DNA of 64,000 bases from assembly GCF_001423405.1 (NCBI RefSeq), contig NZ_LMNS01000012.1, positions 533,046 through 597,045 of the forward strand, written 5' to 3'. Numbering within the stretch: the first letter of the stretch is position 1; every line of letters starts with the position of its first letter. A program made the position numbers and the translations under genes. The DNA is from Methylobacterium sp. Leaf123. GTDB lineage: Bacteria; Pseudomonadota; Alphaproteobacteria; Rhizobiales; Beijerinckiaceae. Shown here piece after piece: positions 56,806-64,000 of this stretch. The notes under the pieces were generated by a model. That model did no database searches and was not told the origin of the DNA. It saw nothing but the letters and a program-made list of their open reading frames with translations.

Positions 56806-58581
56806 ATGAGCGGCGAGGTCATGACCGGGGCCCAGATGGTCATCCGGGCGTTCCAGGATCAGGGCGTGGATACCCTGTTCGGCTATCCGGGCGGCGCGGT
56901 GCTGCCGATCTACGACGCGCTTTTCGACGAGACCAAGATCCAGCACGTGCTGGTGCGTCATGAGCAGGGTGCGGTCCACGCGGCCGAGGGCTATGCCCGT
57001 TCGTCGGGCAAGGTCGGCGTCGTCCTCGTCACGTCGGGCCCCGGTGCCACCAACATCGTCACCGGCCTCACCGACGCGATGCTGGATTCGATCCCGCTCG
57101 TCGCCGTCACGGGTCAGGTTCCGACGCACCTGATTGGCTCCGACGCGTTCCAGGAATGCGACACGGTCGGCATCACCCGGCACTGCACGAAGCACAATTA
57201 CCTCGTCAAATCGATCGAGGACCTGCCGCGCATCCTGCACGAGGCGTTCTACGTCGCGAGCCACGGTCGCCCCGGCCCGGTCGTCATCGACCTGCCGAAG
57301 GACATCCAGTTTGCGAGCGGCGTCTATTCCCGCCCGGCGCAGGATGGCCACAAGACCTACAACCCGCCGGTGAAGGGCGATTCCGAGAAGATCCGCGCGG
57401 CGGTCGAGCTGATGGCGGGCGCACGCCGTCCGGTCTTCTATACCGGCGGCGGCGTCATCAATTCGGGGCCGGAAGCCTCGCGGCTGCTGCGCGAGTTGGT
57501 CGCCGAGACTGGCTTCCCGGTCACGTCCACGCTGATGGGTCTGGGCGCCTTCCCCGCCTCCGACGACAAGTTCCTCGGAATGCTGGGCATGCACGGCACC
57601 TACGAGGCCAACCTCGCGATGCATGACTGCGACGTGATGATCAACATCGGCGCGCGCTTCGACGACCGCATCACCGGCCGCCTCGATGCCTTCTCGCCGT
57701 TCTCGAAGAAGATCCACGTCGATGTCGACGCCTCCTCGATCAACAAGGTCGTGAAGGTCGATGTCGGCATCCTCGGCGATTGCGCCGCGGTGCTGGAGGA
57801 GATGCTCGCCCAGTGGCGCGCGCTGCCGAAGCAGCCCGACAAGGATCGGATGGAGGATTGGTTCAACAAGATCAGCCGCTGGAAGTCGCGCGACTGCCTC
57901 GCCTACTGGCCGTCGGGCACGATCATCAAGCCGCAATACGCGGTGCAGCGGCTCTACGAGGCGTGCAAGGATCGCAAGACCTTTATCACGACCGAGGTCG
58001 GCCAGCATCAGATGTGGGCGGCGCAGTACTTCAAATTCGATGAGCCGAACCGTTGGATGACCTCGGGCGGCCTCGGCACCATGGGCTACGGCCTGCCGGC
58101 GGCGATCGGTACCCAGCTCGCCAACCCGGACGGCCTCGTCATCGACATCGCGGGCGAAGCCTCGATCCTGATGAACATGCAGGAGATGTCGACGGCGGTG
58201 CAGTACCGGCTGCCGGTCAAGATCTTCATCTTGAATAACGAGTATATGGGCATGGTGCGCCAGTGGCAGGAGCTGCTGCACGGCTCGCGCTACTCGCAGA
58301 GCTACTCCGAGAGCCTGCCGGACTTCGTGAAGCTGGCCGAGGCCTACGGCGCCAAGGGCATCCGCTGCGAGAAGCCCGGTGAACTCGACGCGGCGATCCA
58401 GGAGATGCTGGACTATGACGGTCCGGTGATCTTCGACTGCATCGTCGACAAGAAGGAAAACTGCTTCCCGATGATCCCGTCGGGCAAGGCGCATAACGAG
58501 ATGCTGCTGTCCGACTATCTCGGCGAGACTGGGGTCGAGATCGGCGACGTCATCTCGGCTGAGGGCAAGATGCTGGTCTGA
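56806..58581 (+). CDS. ilvB: Acetolactate synthase large (catalytic) subunit
   Basis: ThDP/FAD enzyme condensing pyruvate with pyruvate or 2-oxobutyrate for valine, leucine and isoleucine synthesis. The 591-residue protein has FGYPGGAVLPIYDAL (about 25-39), the ThDP glutamate in VRHEQGAVHAAEGYAR (about 52-67), TSGPGATNIVTGLTDA (about 79-94), GRPGPVVIDLPKD and the ThDP/Mg motif GEASILMNMQEM (about 452-463), where the usual GD is GE. ATG 56806 follows GGAGG by 5 bases; the frame is open upstream across the terminator but a start there would be inside the attenuator. Confidence 0.95.
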   Translation: MSGEVMTGAQMVIRAFQDQGVDTLFGYPGGAVLPIYDALFDETKIQHVLVRHEQGAVHAAEGYARSSGKVGVVLVTSGPGATNIVTGLTDAMLDSIPLVAVTGQVPTHLIGSDAFQECDTVGITRHCTKHNYLVKSIEDLPRILHEAFYVASHGRPGPVVIDLPKDIQFASGVYSRPAQDGHKTYNPPVKGDSEKIRAAVELMAGARRPVFYTGGGVINSGPEASRLLRELVAETGFPVTSTLMGLGAFPASDDKFLGMLGMHGTYEANLAMHDCDVMINIGARFDDRITGRLDAFSPFSKKIHVDVDASSINKVVKVDVGILGDCAAVLEEMLAQWRALPKQPDKDRMEDWFNKISRWKSRDCLAYWPSGTIIKPQYAVQRLYEACKDRKTFITTEVGQHQMWAAQYFKFDEPNRWMTSGGLGTMGYGLPAAIGTQLANPDGLVIDIAGEASILMNMQEMSTAVQYRLPVKIFILNNEYMGMVRQWQELLHGSRYSQSYSESLPDFVKLAEAYGAKGIRCEKPGELDAAIQEMLDYDGPVIFDCIVDKKENCFPMIPSGKAHNEMLLSDYLGETGVEIGDVISAEGKMLV

Positions 58582-58642
58582 TCAGACCCGCATCGCGCGA
58601 AGGCGCGAGACCGCCATGCCCAACGTCGCCCGTTTCGATGCG

Positions 58643-59554
58643 TCAGGACCTCTTTCCGCGGAGGCTCCTGGCCCATCGGCGCACTGCCGTGCGGGTTCGC
58701 TTCGGCCAGCCCGGCGGCGGCGGCAGGGCGTCGTGCCGGCGCGGGTCCAGATGAGGCACCGTGGCGGCGCGCTCGGCGGCGGTGAGGTCGCTGCGCTTGC
58801 GCAGCAGCACGAAGAACTCGGTGTCGCACGGACGGGTCGGCTCCAGGGCCGCACATTCGAACGGGAGCAGGTCGAGGGCGAGGATTTCCGTCAGCGCGCG
58901 GGCGAAGCTGTACGGCGTGAACACCGTGCAGTGGACGTCGATGTGAAACCCGCTCGCGATCGCGGTCGCGGTGGCGTCGAGCGCCGCCGGCGGACCGCCG
59001 ACGATCAGCCTCTCCGGAACCGGCTTGCCGCGCCATGTGGCGAGCACGTCGATCTCGCTGGCCCGCGCGAAATGTTCGTAGATGGCCTCCGGCGGCGGCG
59101 TGCGCAGCCGCAAAAGATGGGCTGCGATGAGCGCGCCGACGCTGGACGGGGTGCGGAAATGGTCGAAGGTGAAGCGCTTGTCCGGCACCATCAGGCAGAA
59201 CACGCCGCCCTCGTTCAGGGCCTCGCCGCATTCGCGCAGCCAGCCGATGCAGTCGGGAACGTGCTCGACGACGTGCGAGGCGACGATGTAGTCGACCGGA
59301 CCGCGCGAGCCGAGGGCTCGCGGCAGCCCGCCTTCGCCGAGCACGACATCGACGGGAACGATTCCCTCGATGCCGGCGGGGCCGAGGGTCGGGTGGTCGC
59401 GGTACTGGTTGCGCAGCCCCTCGGTCGAGAGGTGGTCGGCATAGAGGACGTTGCCGTCGCTCTTGAGGAGGATCGGGCGCGTGAGGGGCCCGAGCTCGAC
59501 GCCGGTTCGGCCCTGCGGCCGGACGAGATTCAAAACACGCTGACGCCGATCCAT
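58643..59554 (-). CDS. SAM-dependent methyltransferase (class I, methyltransferase-11 type)
   Basis: A 303-residue protein. RTGVELGPLTRPILLKSDGN (about 16-35) and VDYIVASHVVEHVPDCIGWL (about 87-106) hold the motif I-like and post-II/III segments of a Rossmann methyltransferase, and ALNEGGVFCLMVPDKRFTFD follows. Similar domains occur in glycan and lipid modification loci. It is inverted between ilvB and ilvN and so is not part of their operon. Substrate unknown. Confidence 0.75.
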   Translation of the reverse strand: MDRRQRVLNLVRPQGRTGVELGPLTRPILLKSDGNVLYADHLSTEGLRNQYRDHPTLGPAGIEGIVPVDVVLGEGGLPRALGSRGPVDYIVASHVVEHVPDCIGWLRECGEALNEGGVFCLMVPDKRFTFDHFRTPSSVGALIAAHLLRLRTPPPEAIYEHFARASEIDVLATWRGKPVPERLIVGGPPAALDATATAIASGFHIDVHCTVFTPYSFARALTEILALDLLPFECAALEPTRPCDTEFFVLLRKRSDLTAAERAATVPHLDPRRHDALPPPPGWPKRTRTAVRRWARSLRGKRS

Positions 59555-59660
59555 GGCGCGGCCGGTATCATGCCATTGGCGGCTCGGTCCAGCACTGGAA
59601 TGCCGACCTGAGGTGGCACGGGCGAGATTGCAAGAAGATCAAGTTGAGGAACGCGACGAA

Positions 59661-60203
59661 ATGAATGCGATGAACACCCACTATCCCGAGCCCACCCGGA
59701 TCGAGACCGTCAACCGCCATACCCTCGCGGTGGTCGTGGACAACGAGCCGGGTGCCTTGGCCCGCATCGCCGGCCTGTTTTCCGGCCGCGGCTACAACAT
59801 CGAGAGCCTGACGGTCTCCGAGACGGAAGAGGCGCGCCACCTCTCGCGCATCACCATCGTCACCACCGGCACCAATGCCGTGATCGACCAGATCAAGGCG
59901 CAGCTCGACCGCCTCGTGCCGGTGCACCGCGTCGTCGATCTCACGCTTCAGGGACAGGCGCTGGAGCGCGAGCTGTGTCTCGTGAAGGTGGCCGGCACCG
60001 GCGAGCACCGGAGCGAGGCTCTACGCCTCGCCGCCGCCTTCGGCGCCCGCACCCTCGACGCCACGCTGAACTCCTTCGTGTTCGAGTTGACCGGCTCGAC
60101 GGAGGAAATCGACCGCTTCATCCGCCTGCTCAGCGTGATCGGCCTCGTCGAGATCTCCCGCACCGGCATCGCCGCGATGGGGCGTGGCGCGGAGCCGCTG
60201 TAA
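59661..60203 (+). CDS. ilvN: Acetolactate synthase small (regulatory) subunit
   Basis: Regulatory partner of IlvB, conferring valine feedback. The 180-residue protein has an N-terminal ACT domain, HTLAVVVDNEPGALARIAGL (about 21-40) and FSGRGYNIESLTVSETEEAR, and a C-terminal AHAS-SS domain (about 95-175; RELCLVKVAG, FVFELTGSTEEIDRFI). ATG 59661 follows a GAGG about 10 bases upstream. It is normally adjacent to ilvB; here 1.1 kb with an opposite-strand gene separates them, so it likely has its own promoter. Confidence 0.95.
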   Translation: MNAMNTHYPEPTRIETVNRHTLAVVVDNEPGALARIAGLFSGRGYNIESLTVSETEEARHLSRITIVTTGTNAVIDQIKAQLDRLVPVHRVVDLTLQGQALERELCLVKVAGTGEHRSEALRLAAAFGARTLDATLNSFVFELTGSTEEIDRFIRLLSVIGLVEISRTGIAAMGRGAEPL

Positions 60204-60215
60204 CTGGGCATTCCC

Positions 60216-60250
60216 GCGGACGACGCTATTCTTCGGGAGGCGTCGTCCGC
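60216..60250 (+). terminator. Perfect 11-base stem-loop after ilvN
   Basis: GCGGACGACGC (60216-60226) pairs exactly with GCGTCGTCCGC (60240-60250) around 13 bases, ending 15 bases before the next start codon. No T-run, so it may stop transcription weakly, stabilise the ilvN message or act on the glutathione S-transferase leader. Confidence 0.5.
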
Positions 60251-60265
60251 AGCGATAAGAAGCCC

Positions 60266-60910
60266 ATGACCGCCCGCACCCTCTACTACGCCCCCGGCGC
60301 TTGCTCGCTCGCCTCCCACATCGTGCTGGAGGAGATCGGCGCGCCCTACGAGACCATCCGCCTCGACCTCGCCAAGGGCGACCAGCGAGCGCCGGAATAT
60401 CTCGCGGTCAACGAGCGCGGGCGTGTGCCGGCCCTCTACGACGAAGGCTGGGTGCTCACCGAGAACGCGGCGATCCTGCGCCACCTCGCCCGGTCGCATC
60501 CGGAGGCCGGCCTGCTGCCGGAGGATCTGCGCGGGCAGGCCACGGCCGATGAGTGGATGGCCTGGCTTTCGACCGGGCATCACATCGCCTATGCCCATGT
60601 CCGCCGACCCGAGCGCTACAGCGCCGACGAAGATGCCTTCCCGGAGATCCGGGCGAAGGGGGCCGATACGTTCGGCGATCTCTGCACCATGACCGAGGTG
60701 CGTCTCTCGAATGGCGGCTGGGCGCTCGGCGAGCGCTACAGCGTGGTCGATCCCTATCTCCTGGTGTTCTGGCTCTGGGCCCGCGGCCCCGTGATCGGCT
60801 TCGATATGCCCTCGCTCTTCCCGGCCTGGACGGCGCATGCCCGCCGCATGGCCGAGCGCCCCGCGGTGCGCACGGTCTTCGAGCGCGAGGGGCTGACGCT
60901 GCCGGCCTGA
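60266..60910 (+). CDS. Glutathione S-transferase family protein
   Basis: A 214-residue protein with an N-terminal thioredoxin-fold domain (LYYAPGACSLASHIVLEEIG, residues 5-24, with Cys12/Ser13 typical of beta-class enzymes; ERGRVPALY; LTENAAILRHLA) and an all-helical C-terminal domain. It probably conjugates glutathione to electrophiles or acts as a peroxidase. The ATG lies just downstream of a perfect hairpin after ilvN. Confidence 0.9.
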   Translation: MTARTLYYAPGACSLASHIVLEEIGAPYETIRLDLAKGDQRAPEYLAVNERGRVPALYDEGWVLTENAAILRHLARSHPEAGLLPEDLRGQATADEWMAWLSTGHHIAYAHVRRPERYSADEDAFPEIRAKGADTFGDLCTMTEVRLSNGGWALGERYSVVDPYLLVFWLWARGPVIGFDMPSLFPAWTAHARRMAERPAVRTVFEREGLTLPA

Positions 60911-61121
60911 ACCCTCAACACCCCTCCCCTCGTGAGCGTGAAACGATCGAGAGCGTCGCCCGTGGCGCGGGAATCGCTTGGCCGCGGCAGCGGACGCAAT
61001 CTCACCGTGCGGAATCGAACGAAGGTGAGGGTTTCGCGGGTGGCATGGAACGCGCCGGGCGCGACACGGTTCTGCCGCTCAGGTTCAAAGACCGAGGACG
61101 AGACGAGGGCGGCGGGCGGCG
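60911..61121. other. Intergenic region ahead of the asparagine synthase-like gene
   Basis: About 210 bases with no supported gene. The sequence before the ATG at 61122 is GC-rich with GGGCGG as the only ribosome-site-like element. Confidence 0.4.
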
Positions 61122-62891
61122 ATGTGCGGGATCTGCGGAGAGATCGACTTCGGCGGCACGGCCGATCCGAACGCCGTGCGGGCGATGATGGAGGTTCTGC
61201 GCCCCCGCGGTCCTGATGCCGGCGGGATCCACGGCCAGGGCGGCGTCCTGTTCGGCCATTGCCGTCTGAAGATCATCGATCTGTCGGAAGCCGGCCAGCA
61301 GCCGATGGTCGATGCCGAACTCGGGCTCTCCCTCGTCTTCAACGGCTGCATCTACAACTACAAAGACTTGCGCGAGGAGCTTGTCGCCAAGGGCTACCGT
61401 TTCTTCTCGACCAGCGACACCGAAGTGGTGCTCAAGGCGTTCCACGCCTGGGGCCGGGATTGCGTGAAGCGCTTCCTCGGCATGTTCGTCTTCGCCGTCC
61501 ACGAGCGCGATTCGGGCCGTGTGACGCTCGCCCGCGACCGGCTCGGCATCAAGCCGCTCTACTACGCCGAGACCGGCAAGCGCTTCCGCTTCGCCTCGTC
61601 GCTGCCGGCCCTGCTCGCGGCGGGCGATGTCGACACCACGATCGATAAGGTGGCGCTCCACCACTACATGAGCTGGCATGCGGGCGTGCCGGCGCCGCTG
61701 ACGATCCTCAAGGGCGTGCGGAAGGTTCACCCGGCCGCGACCCTGACCTTCGAGCCCGACGGTTCGCGCCGCGAAGAGACCTACTGGTCGCTCGTGGTCG
61801 GGCCCCGCGAGGAAGACCGCCGCCGGACCGAGGCGGATTGGCGCGCGGCGGTGCTGGACTCGCTCACTACGGCGGTCGCGCGCCGTCAGATCGCCGACGT
61901 GCCGACCGGCGTGCTGTTGTCGGGCGGTCTCGATTCCTCGGTGATCGTCGCGCTTTTGGCGAAGAGCGGTCAGAGCGGCTTGAAGACCTTTTCAGTCGGC
62001 TTCGACGCGGTGAACGGCGTCGAGGGCGACGAGTTCAAATACTCCGACATCATCGCCGAGCGGTTCGAGACCGAACACGCCAAGCTCATCGTGGACGGCT
62101 CGCGCACGCTGGAGGCCCTGCCGGCGGCGATCCATGCCATGGCCGAGCCGCAGATGAGTCACGACGCCGTGGCCTTCCTCCTGCTGTCGCAGGAAGTCGC
62201 CAAGCACGTGAAGGTGATCCAGAGCGGTCAGGGCGCCGACGAGGTGTTCGGCGGCTACCATTGGTACCCGAAGCTGATGGGCTCGACCGACCCGACGACG
62301 GATTACGCGAACGCCTATTTCGACCGCGACCACGCGGAGATGCGCGAGGCGCTCACACCCGATTTCGTGGACGAGGATTACAGCCGCGATTTCCTGGCCC
62401 GCTTCTTCGCCGAGTCGCAGAGCGCGAGCGCCATCGACAAGACCCTCGATCTCGATCAGCGGATCATGCTCGTGGACGATCCGGTCAAGCGGGTCGACAA
62501 CATGACCATGGCCTGCGGGCTGGAGGCGCGTGTCCCCTTCCTCGATCACGAATTGGTCGAACTCGCCGCCCGCATCCCCGCCGAACTGAAGGTGCGTGGC
62601 GGCGGCAAGTACATCCTCAAGGAGGCCGCCCGCGCCGTGGTCCCGGCGGAGGTGATCGACCGGCCGAAGGGCTATTTCCCGGTTCCGGCGCTGAAGCACA
62701 TCCGCGGGCCGTTCATGGATTTCGTGCGCGACGTTCTCGACCAGCCGGCCGCCCGCGAGCGCGGAATCTTCAACCGGGCTTACGTCGATCGCCTGCTGGC
62801 CGATCCCGACGGGACACTGACGCCGAAGGGCAATTCCAAGCTCTGGCAGGTTGCACTTCTGGAAGCGTGGCTGCAATCGCACGGCATCTGA
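61122..62891 (+). CDS. Asparagine synthase-family amidotransferase, N-acetylglutaminylglutamine amidotransferase-like
   Basis: A 589-residue two-domain enzyme. The N-terminal class II glutaminase has the nucleophile Cys2 (MCGICGEIDF), RPRGPDAGG and VFNGCIYNYKDLREEL (about 72-87). The C-terminal synthetase has the PP-loop SGGLDSS (267-273), IQSGQGADEVFGGYHWYPKL and CGLEARVPFLDHELVELAAR. The NGCIYNY variant of the glutaminase loop and the length resemble the amidotransferase of the osmoprotectant NAGGN pathway rather than general AsnB. However, the NAGGN synthetase gene that normally adjoins it is absent downstream, so asparagine synthesis remains possible. Confidence 0.8.
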   Translation: MCGICGEIDFGGTADPNAVRAMMEVLRPRGPDAGGIHGQGGVLFGHCRLKIIDLSEAGQQPMVDAELGLSLVFNGCIYNYKDLREELVAKGYRFFSTSDTEVVLKAFHAWGRDCVKRFLGMFVFAVHERDSGRVTLARDRLGIKPLYYAETGKRFRFASSLPALLAAGDVDTTIDKVALHHYMSWHAGVPAPLTILKGVRKVHPAATLTFEPDGSRREETYWSLVVGPREEDRRRTEADWRAAVLDSLTTAVARRQIADVPTGVLLSGGLDSSVIVALLAKSGQSGLKTFSVGFDAVNGVEGDEFKYSDIIAERFETEHAKLIVDGSRTLEALPAAIHAMAEPQMSHDAVAFLLLSQEVAKHVKVIQSGQGADEVFGGYHWYPKLMGSTDPTTDYANAYFDRDHAEMREALTPDFVDEDYSRDFLARFFAESQSASAIDKTLDLDQRIMLVDDPVKRVDNMTMACGLEARVPFLDHELVELAARIPAELKVRGGGKYILKEAARAVVPAEVIDRPKGYFPVPALKHIRGPFMDFVRDVLDQPAARERGIFNRAYVDRLLADPDGTLTPKGNSKLWQVALLEAWLQSHGI

Positions 62892-63030
62892 TCCGCCGCT
62901 CCTGCGTTGCACGCATGAACCGCCGCGCCGAAATTCGTTCGGCGCGGGCGGCATCGCTCAAGGTGACGCGGATTCTCCACGATCTTGGCCGATGCGCATC
63001 GCGCTGGAACGCTGCGGGAGACCCCAAACG

Positions 63031-63870
63031 ATGTGTCGCTGGATCGCCTATCGAGGCCGCACGATCCCGCTCGAGCATTATGTGACCGAGCCGGCGCATT
63101 CGCTGGTCTCGCAGAGCATCAAGGCGCTCGAATCGACGGCGAGCACCAACGGCGACGGCTTCGGCCTCGGCTGGTACGGCGATCACCCCGAGCCCGGTCG
63201 CTTCCGCGAGGTGCAGCCGGCGTGGTCCGACGAGAACCTGCGCTACATCTGCCGCCACCTGCACTCGCACCTGTTCTTCGCCCATGTGCGGGCGGCGACC
63301 GGCACGCCGATCACCCGGCCGAACTGCCACCCCTTCGCCTGCGGGCCGTGGCTGTTCATGCATAACGGCTATATCGGCGATTGGGCGCGCCTGCGCCGGC
63401 CGATCGAAGCCCTGATCCCGGACGAGCTCTATCCCTCGCGCAACGGGACGACCGATTCCGAGGCGCTGTTCCTGGCGATCCTCGGCCAGGGCCTGATGGC
63501 CTCGGACGTGAAGCGCGATCCGATCACCGCCACGACGCGGGCGCTGGCGGCGGTGACGGAACTGGTCGGCGGCATCGAGGGCGGGCACCCGTTCCGCTTC
63601 ACCGCGGCGCTCGCTGACGGACGCGATCTCTACGCCTTCCGCTACGCCGCAAATGACGCGGCCAACAGCATGTATTACCGGCAGTCGGCGGATGGCGTCG
63701 TGGTGGTCTCGGAGCCCTTGGACAAGGAGCACGCGACCTGGACGCCTGTGCCCGACAACAGCGTCGTGATCGCCCGCAAGGACGCGCTGGTCGAGGTCGT
63801 GTCGTTGAAGGAGTTCGGTCTCGCCCGGACGTCCCGCCTGCCGCAACTGCAAATGCAGATGAGCGCGTGA
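63031..63870 (+). CDS. Class II glutamine amidotransferase (YafJ/EgtC-like)
   Basis: A 279-residue glutaminase domain alone: nucleophile Cys2 (MCRWIAYRG), NGDGFGLGWYG (about 44-54), FAHVRAATGTPITRPNCHPF (about 86-105) and MHNGYIGDW (about 112-120). It lacks a synthetase domain; relatives include EgtC, which releases glutamate from a gamma-glutamyl ergothioneine intermediate, and YafJ of unknown role. No other ergothioneine genes are near. It follows the asparagine synthase-like gene by 139 bases on the same strand. Confidence 0.85.
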   Translation: MCRWIAYRGRTIPLEHYVTEPAHSLVSQSIKALESTASTNGDGFGLGWYGDHPEPGRFREVQPAWSDENLRYICRHLHSHLFFAHVRAATGTPITRPNCHPFACGPWLFMHNGYIGDWARLRRPIEALIPDELYPSRNGTTDSEALFLAILGQGLMASDVKRDPITATTRALAAVTELVGGIEGGHPFRFTAALADGRDLYAFRYAANDAANSMYYRQSADGVVVVSEPLDKEHATWTPVPDNSVVIARKDALVEVVSLKEFGLARTSRLPQLQMQMSA

Positions 63871-63904
63871 CCGTGTATGACGCCAAGCGGGGCTCGGCGC
63901 CTCC

Positions 63905-64000
63905 TAAGAGTCCGTCCGATAAGTCATGATGCTCGCCCGAGCCTTCGGACGAGGATCATGACGGCGGCGGCGTAGAGGAAGGCCTGGGCCGAGGCGAGGG
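63905..64000. mobile_element. Right-edge fragment of an IS5-like insertion sequence
   Basis: From about 63909 the sequence switches to an insertion-sequence end (GAGTCCGTCCGATAAGTC) preceded by CTAA at 63905-63908, which fits the YTAR target duplication of the IS5 group. Just inside lies the 3' end of a leftward transposase frame. The element continues beyond the window. Confidence 0.7.
63925..64000 (-). CDS. IS5-family transposase, C-terminal end (cut by window edge)
   Basis: The leftward frame reads LASAQAFLYAAAVMILVRRL then GRAS and stops at 63925. This C-terminus (ASAQAF-hydrophobic-RRL) is typical of IS5-group transposases. Only about 24 codons are inside the window. Confidence 0.72.

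Overview
The window looks like chromosome of a pink-pigmented, facultatively methylotrophic, aerobic anoxygenic phototroph of the Methylobacterium/Methylorubrum type (Alphaproteobacteria, Rhizobiales). This is inferred from the very high GC content, a bacteriochlorophyll cluster of the order bchF-bchN-bchB-bchH divergent from ppaA-ppsR-bchG-bchP, CtrA-type and EcfG-type promoter elements, and the protein families present. No database search was possible.

Layout. 1-11.3 kb: photosynthesis cluster. A leftward operon (bchF, bchN, bchB and the start of bchH) makes chlorophyllide intermediates. It is divergent from the anti-repressor ppaA and repressor ppsR, then bchG, a PucC-family carrier, bchP, tspO and an uncharacterised membrane protein. 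PpsR-type operators overlap both the divergent promoters and the bchG promoter. 11.3-15.6 kb: a three-haem cytochrome c with an EcfG-like stress promoter, the pentose phosphate pair gnd-pgl, and a single-span membrane protein. 15.6-23 kb: an NdvA-like glucan exporter, motAB, a CAP-domain lipoprotein and a large MscS-type channel. 23-27.4 kb: an HNH nuclease and three outer membrane beta-barrel genes, two of them tandem paralogues carrying CtrA boxes. 27.6-34.8 kb: an envelope and housekeeping block (pal, cpoB, tilS, ftsH, a TauE exporter, glmM) all read leftward. 35-39.5 kb: an Hpt protein and single-domain response regulator divergent around a palindromic CtrA box, a WcbI/GSCFA pair, hemC and tRNA-Lys(CTT).

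40-48.6 kb: an uptake and catabolic island: a branched-chain amino-acid-type ABC transporter (livK, livH and a triple fusion livM-livG-livF), a polysaccharide/allantoinase-type deacetylase, a gamma-glutamyltranspeptidase-like enzyme, a SnoaL-like protein and a GntR regulator with a likely operator. 48.6-50.5 kb is gene-poor and partly degenerate. 50.5-56 kb: small membrane protein, PAS-HTH regulator, MFS carrier, DUF892 ferritin-like stress protein and SelO. 56-60.2 kb: a chemoreceptor gene relic, then an attenuator (leader peptide with a Val-Leu-Ile-Val-Val run plus intrinsic terminator) ahead of ilvB, with ilvN separated from ilvB by an inverted methyltransferase. 60.2-63.9 kb: glutathione S-transferase, an asparagine synthase/NAGGN-amidotransferase-like enzyme and a class II glutamine amidotransferase. 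The right edge cuts an IS5-like insertion sequence.

The strongest regulatory observations are the PpsR operators, the ilv attenuator, the CtrA boxes shared by the outer membrane and Hpt/receiver genes, and the EcfG promoter of the cytochrome. The strongest protein-level oddities are the LivM-LivG-LivF fusion with a degenerate LivG signature and a PpsR lacking one of the two redox cysteines.
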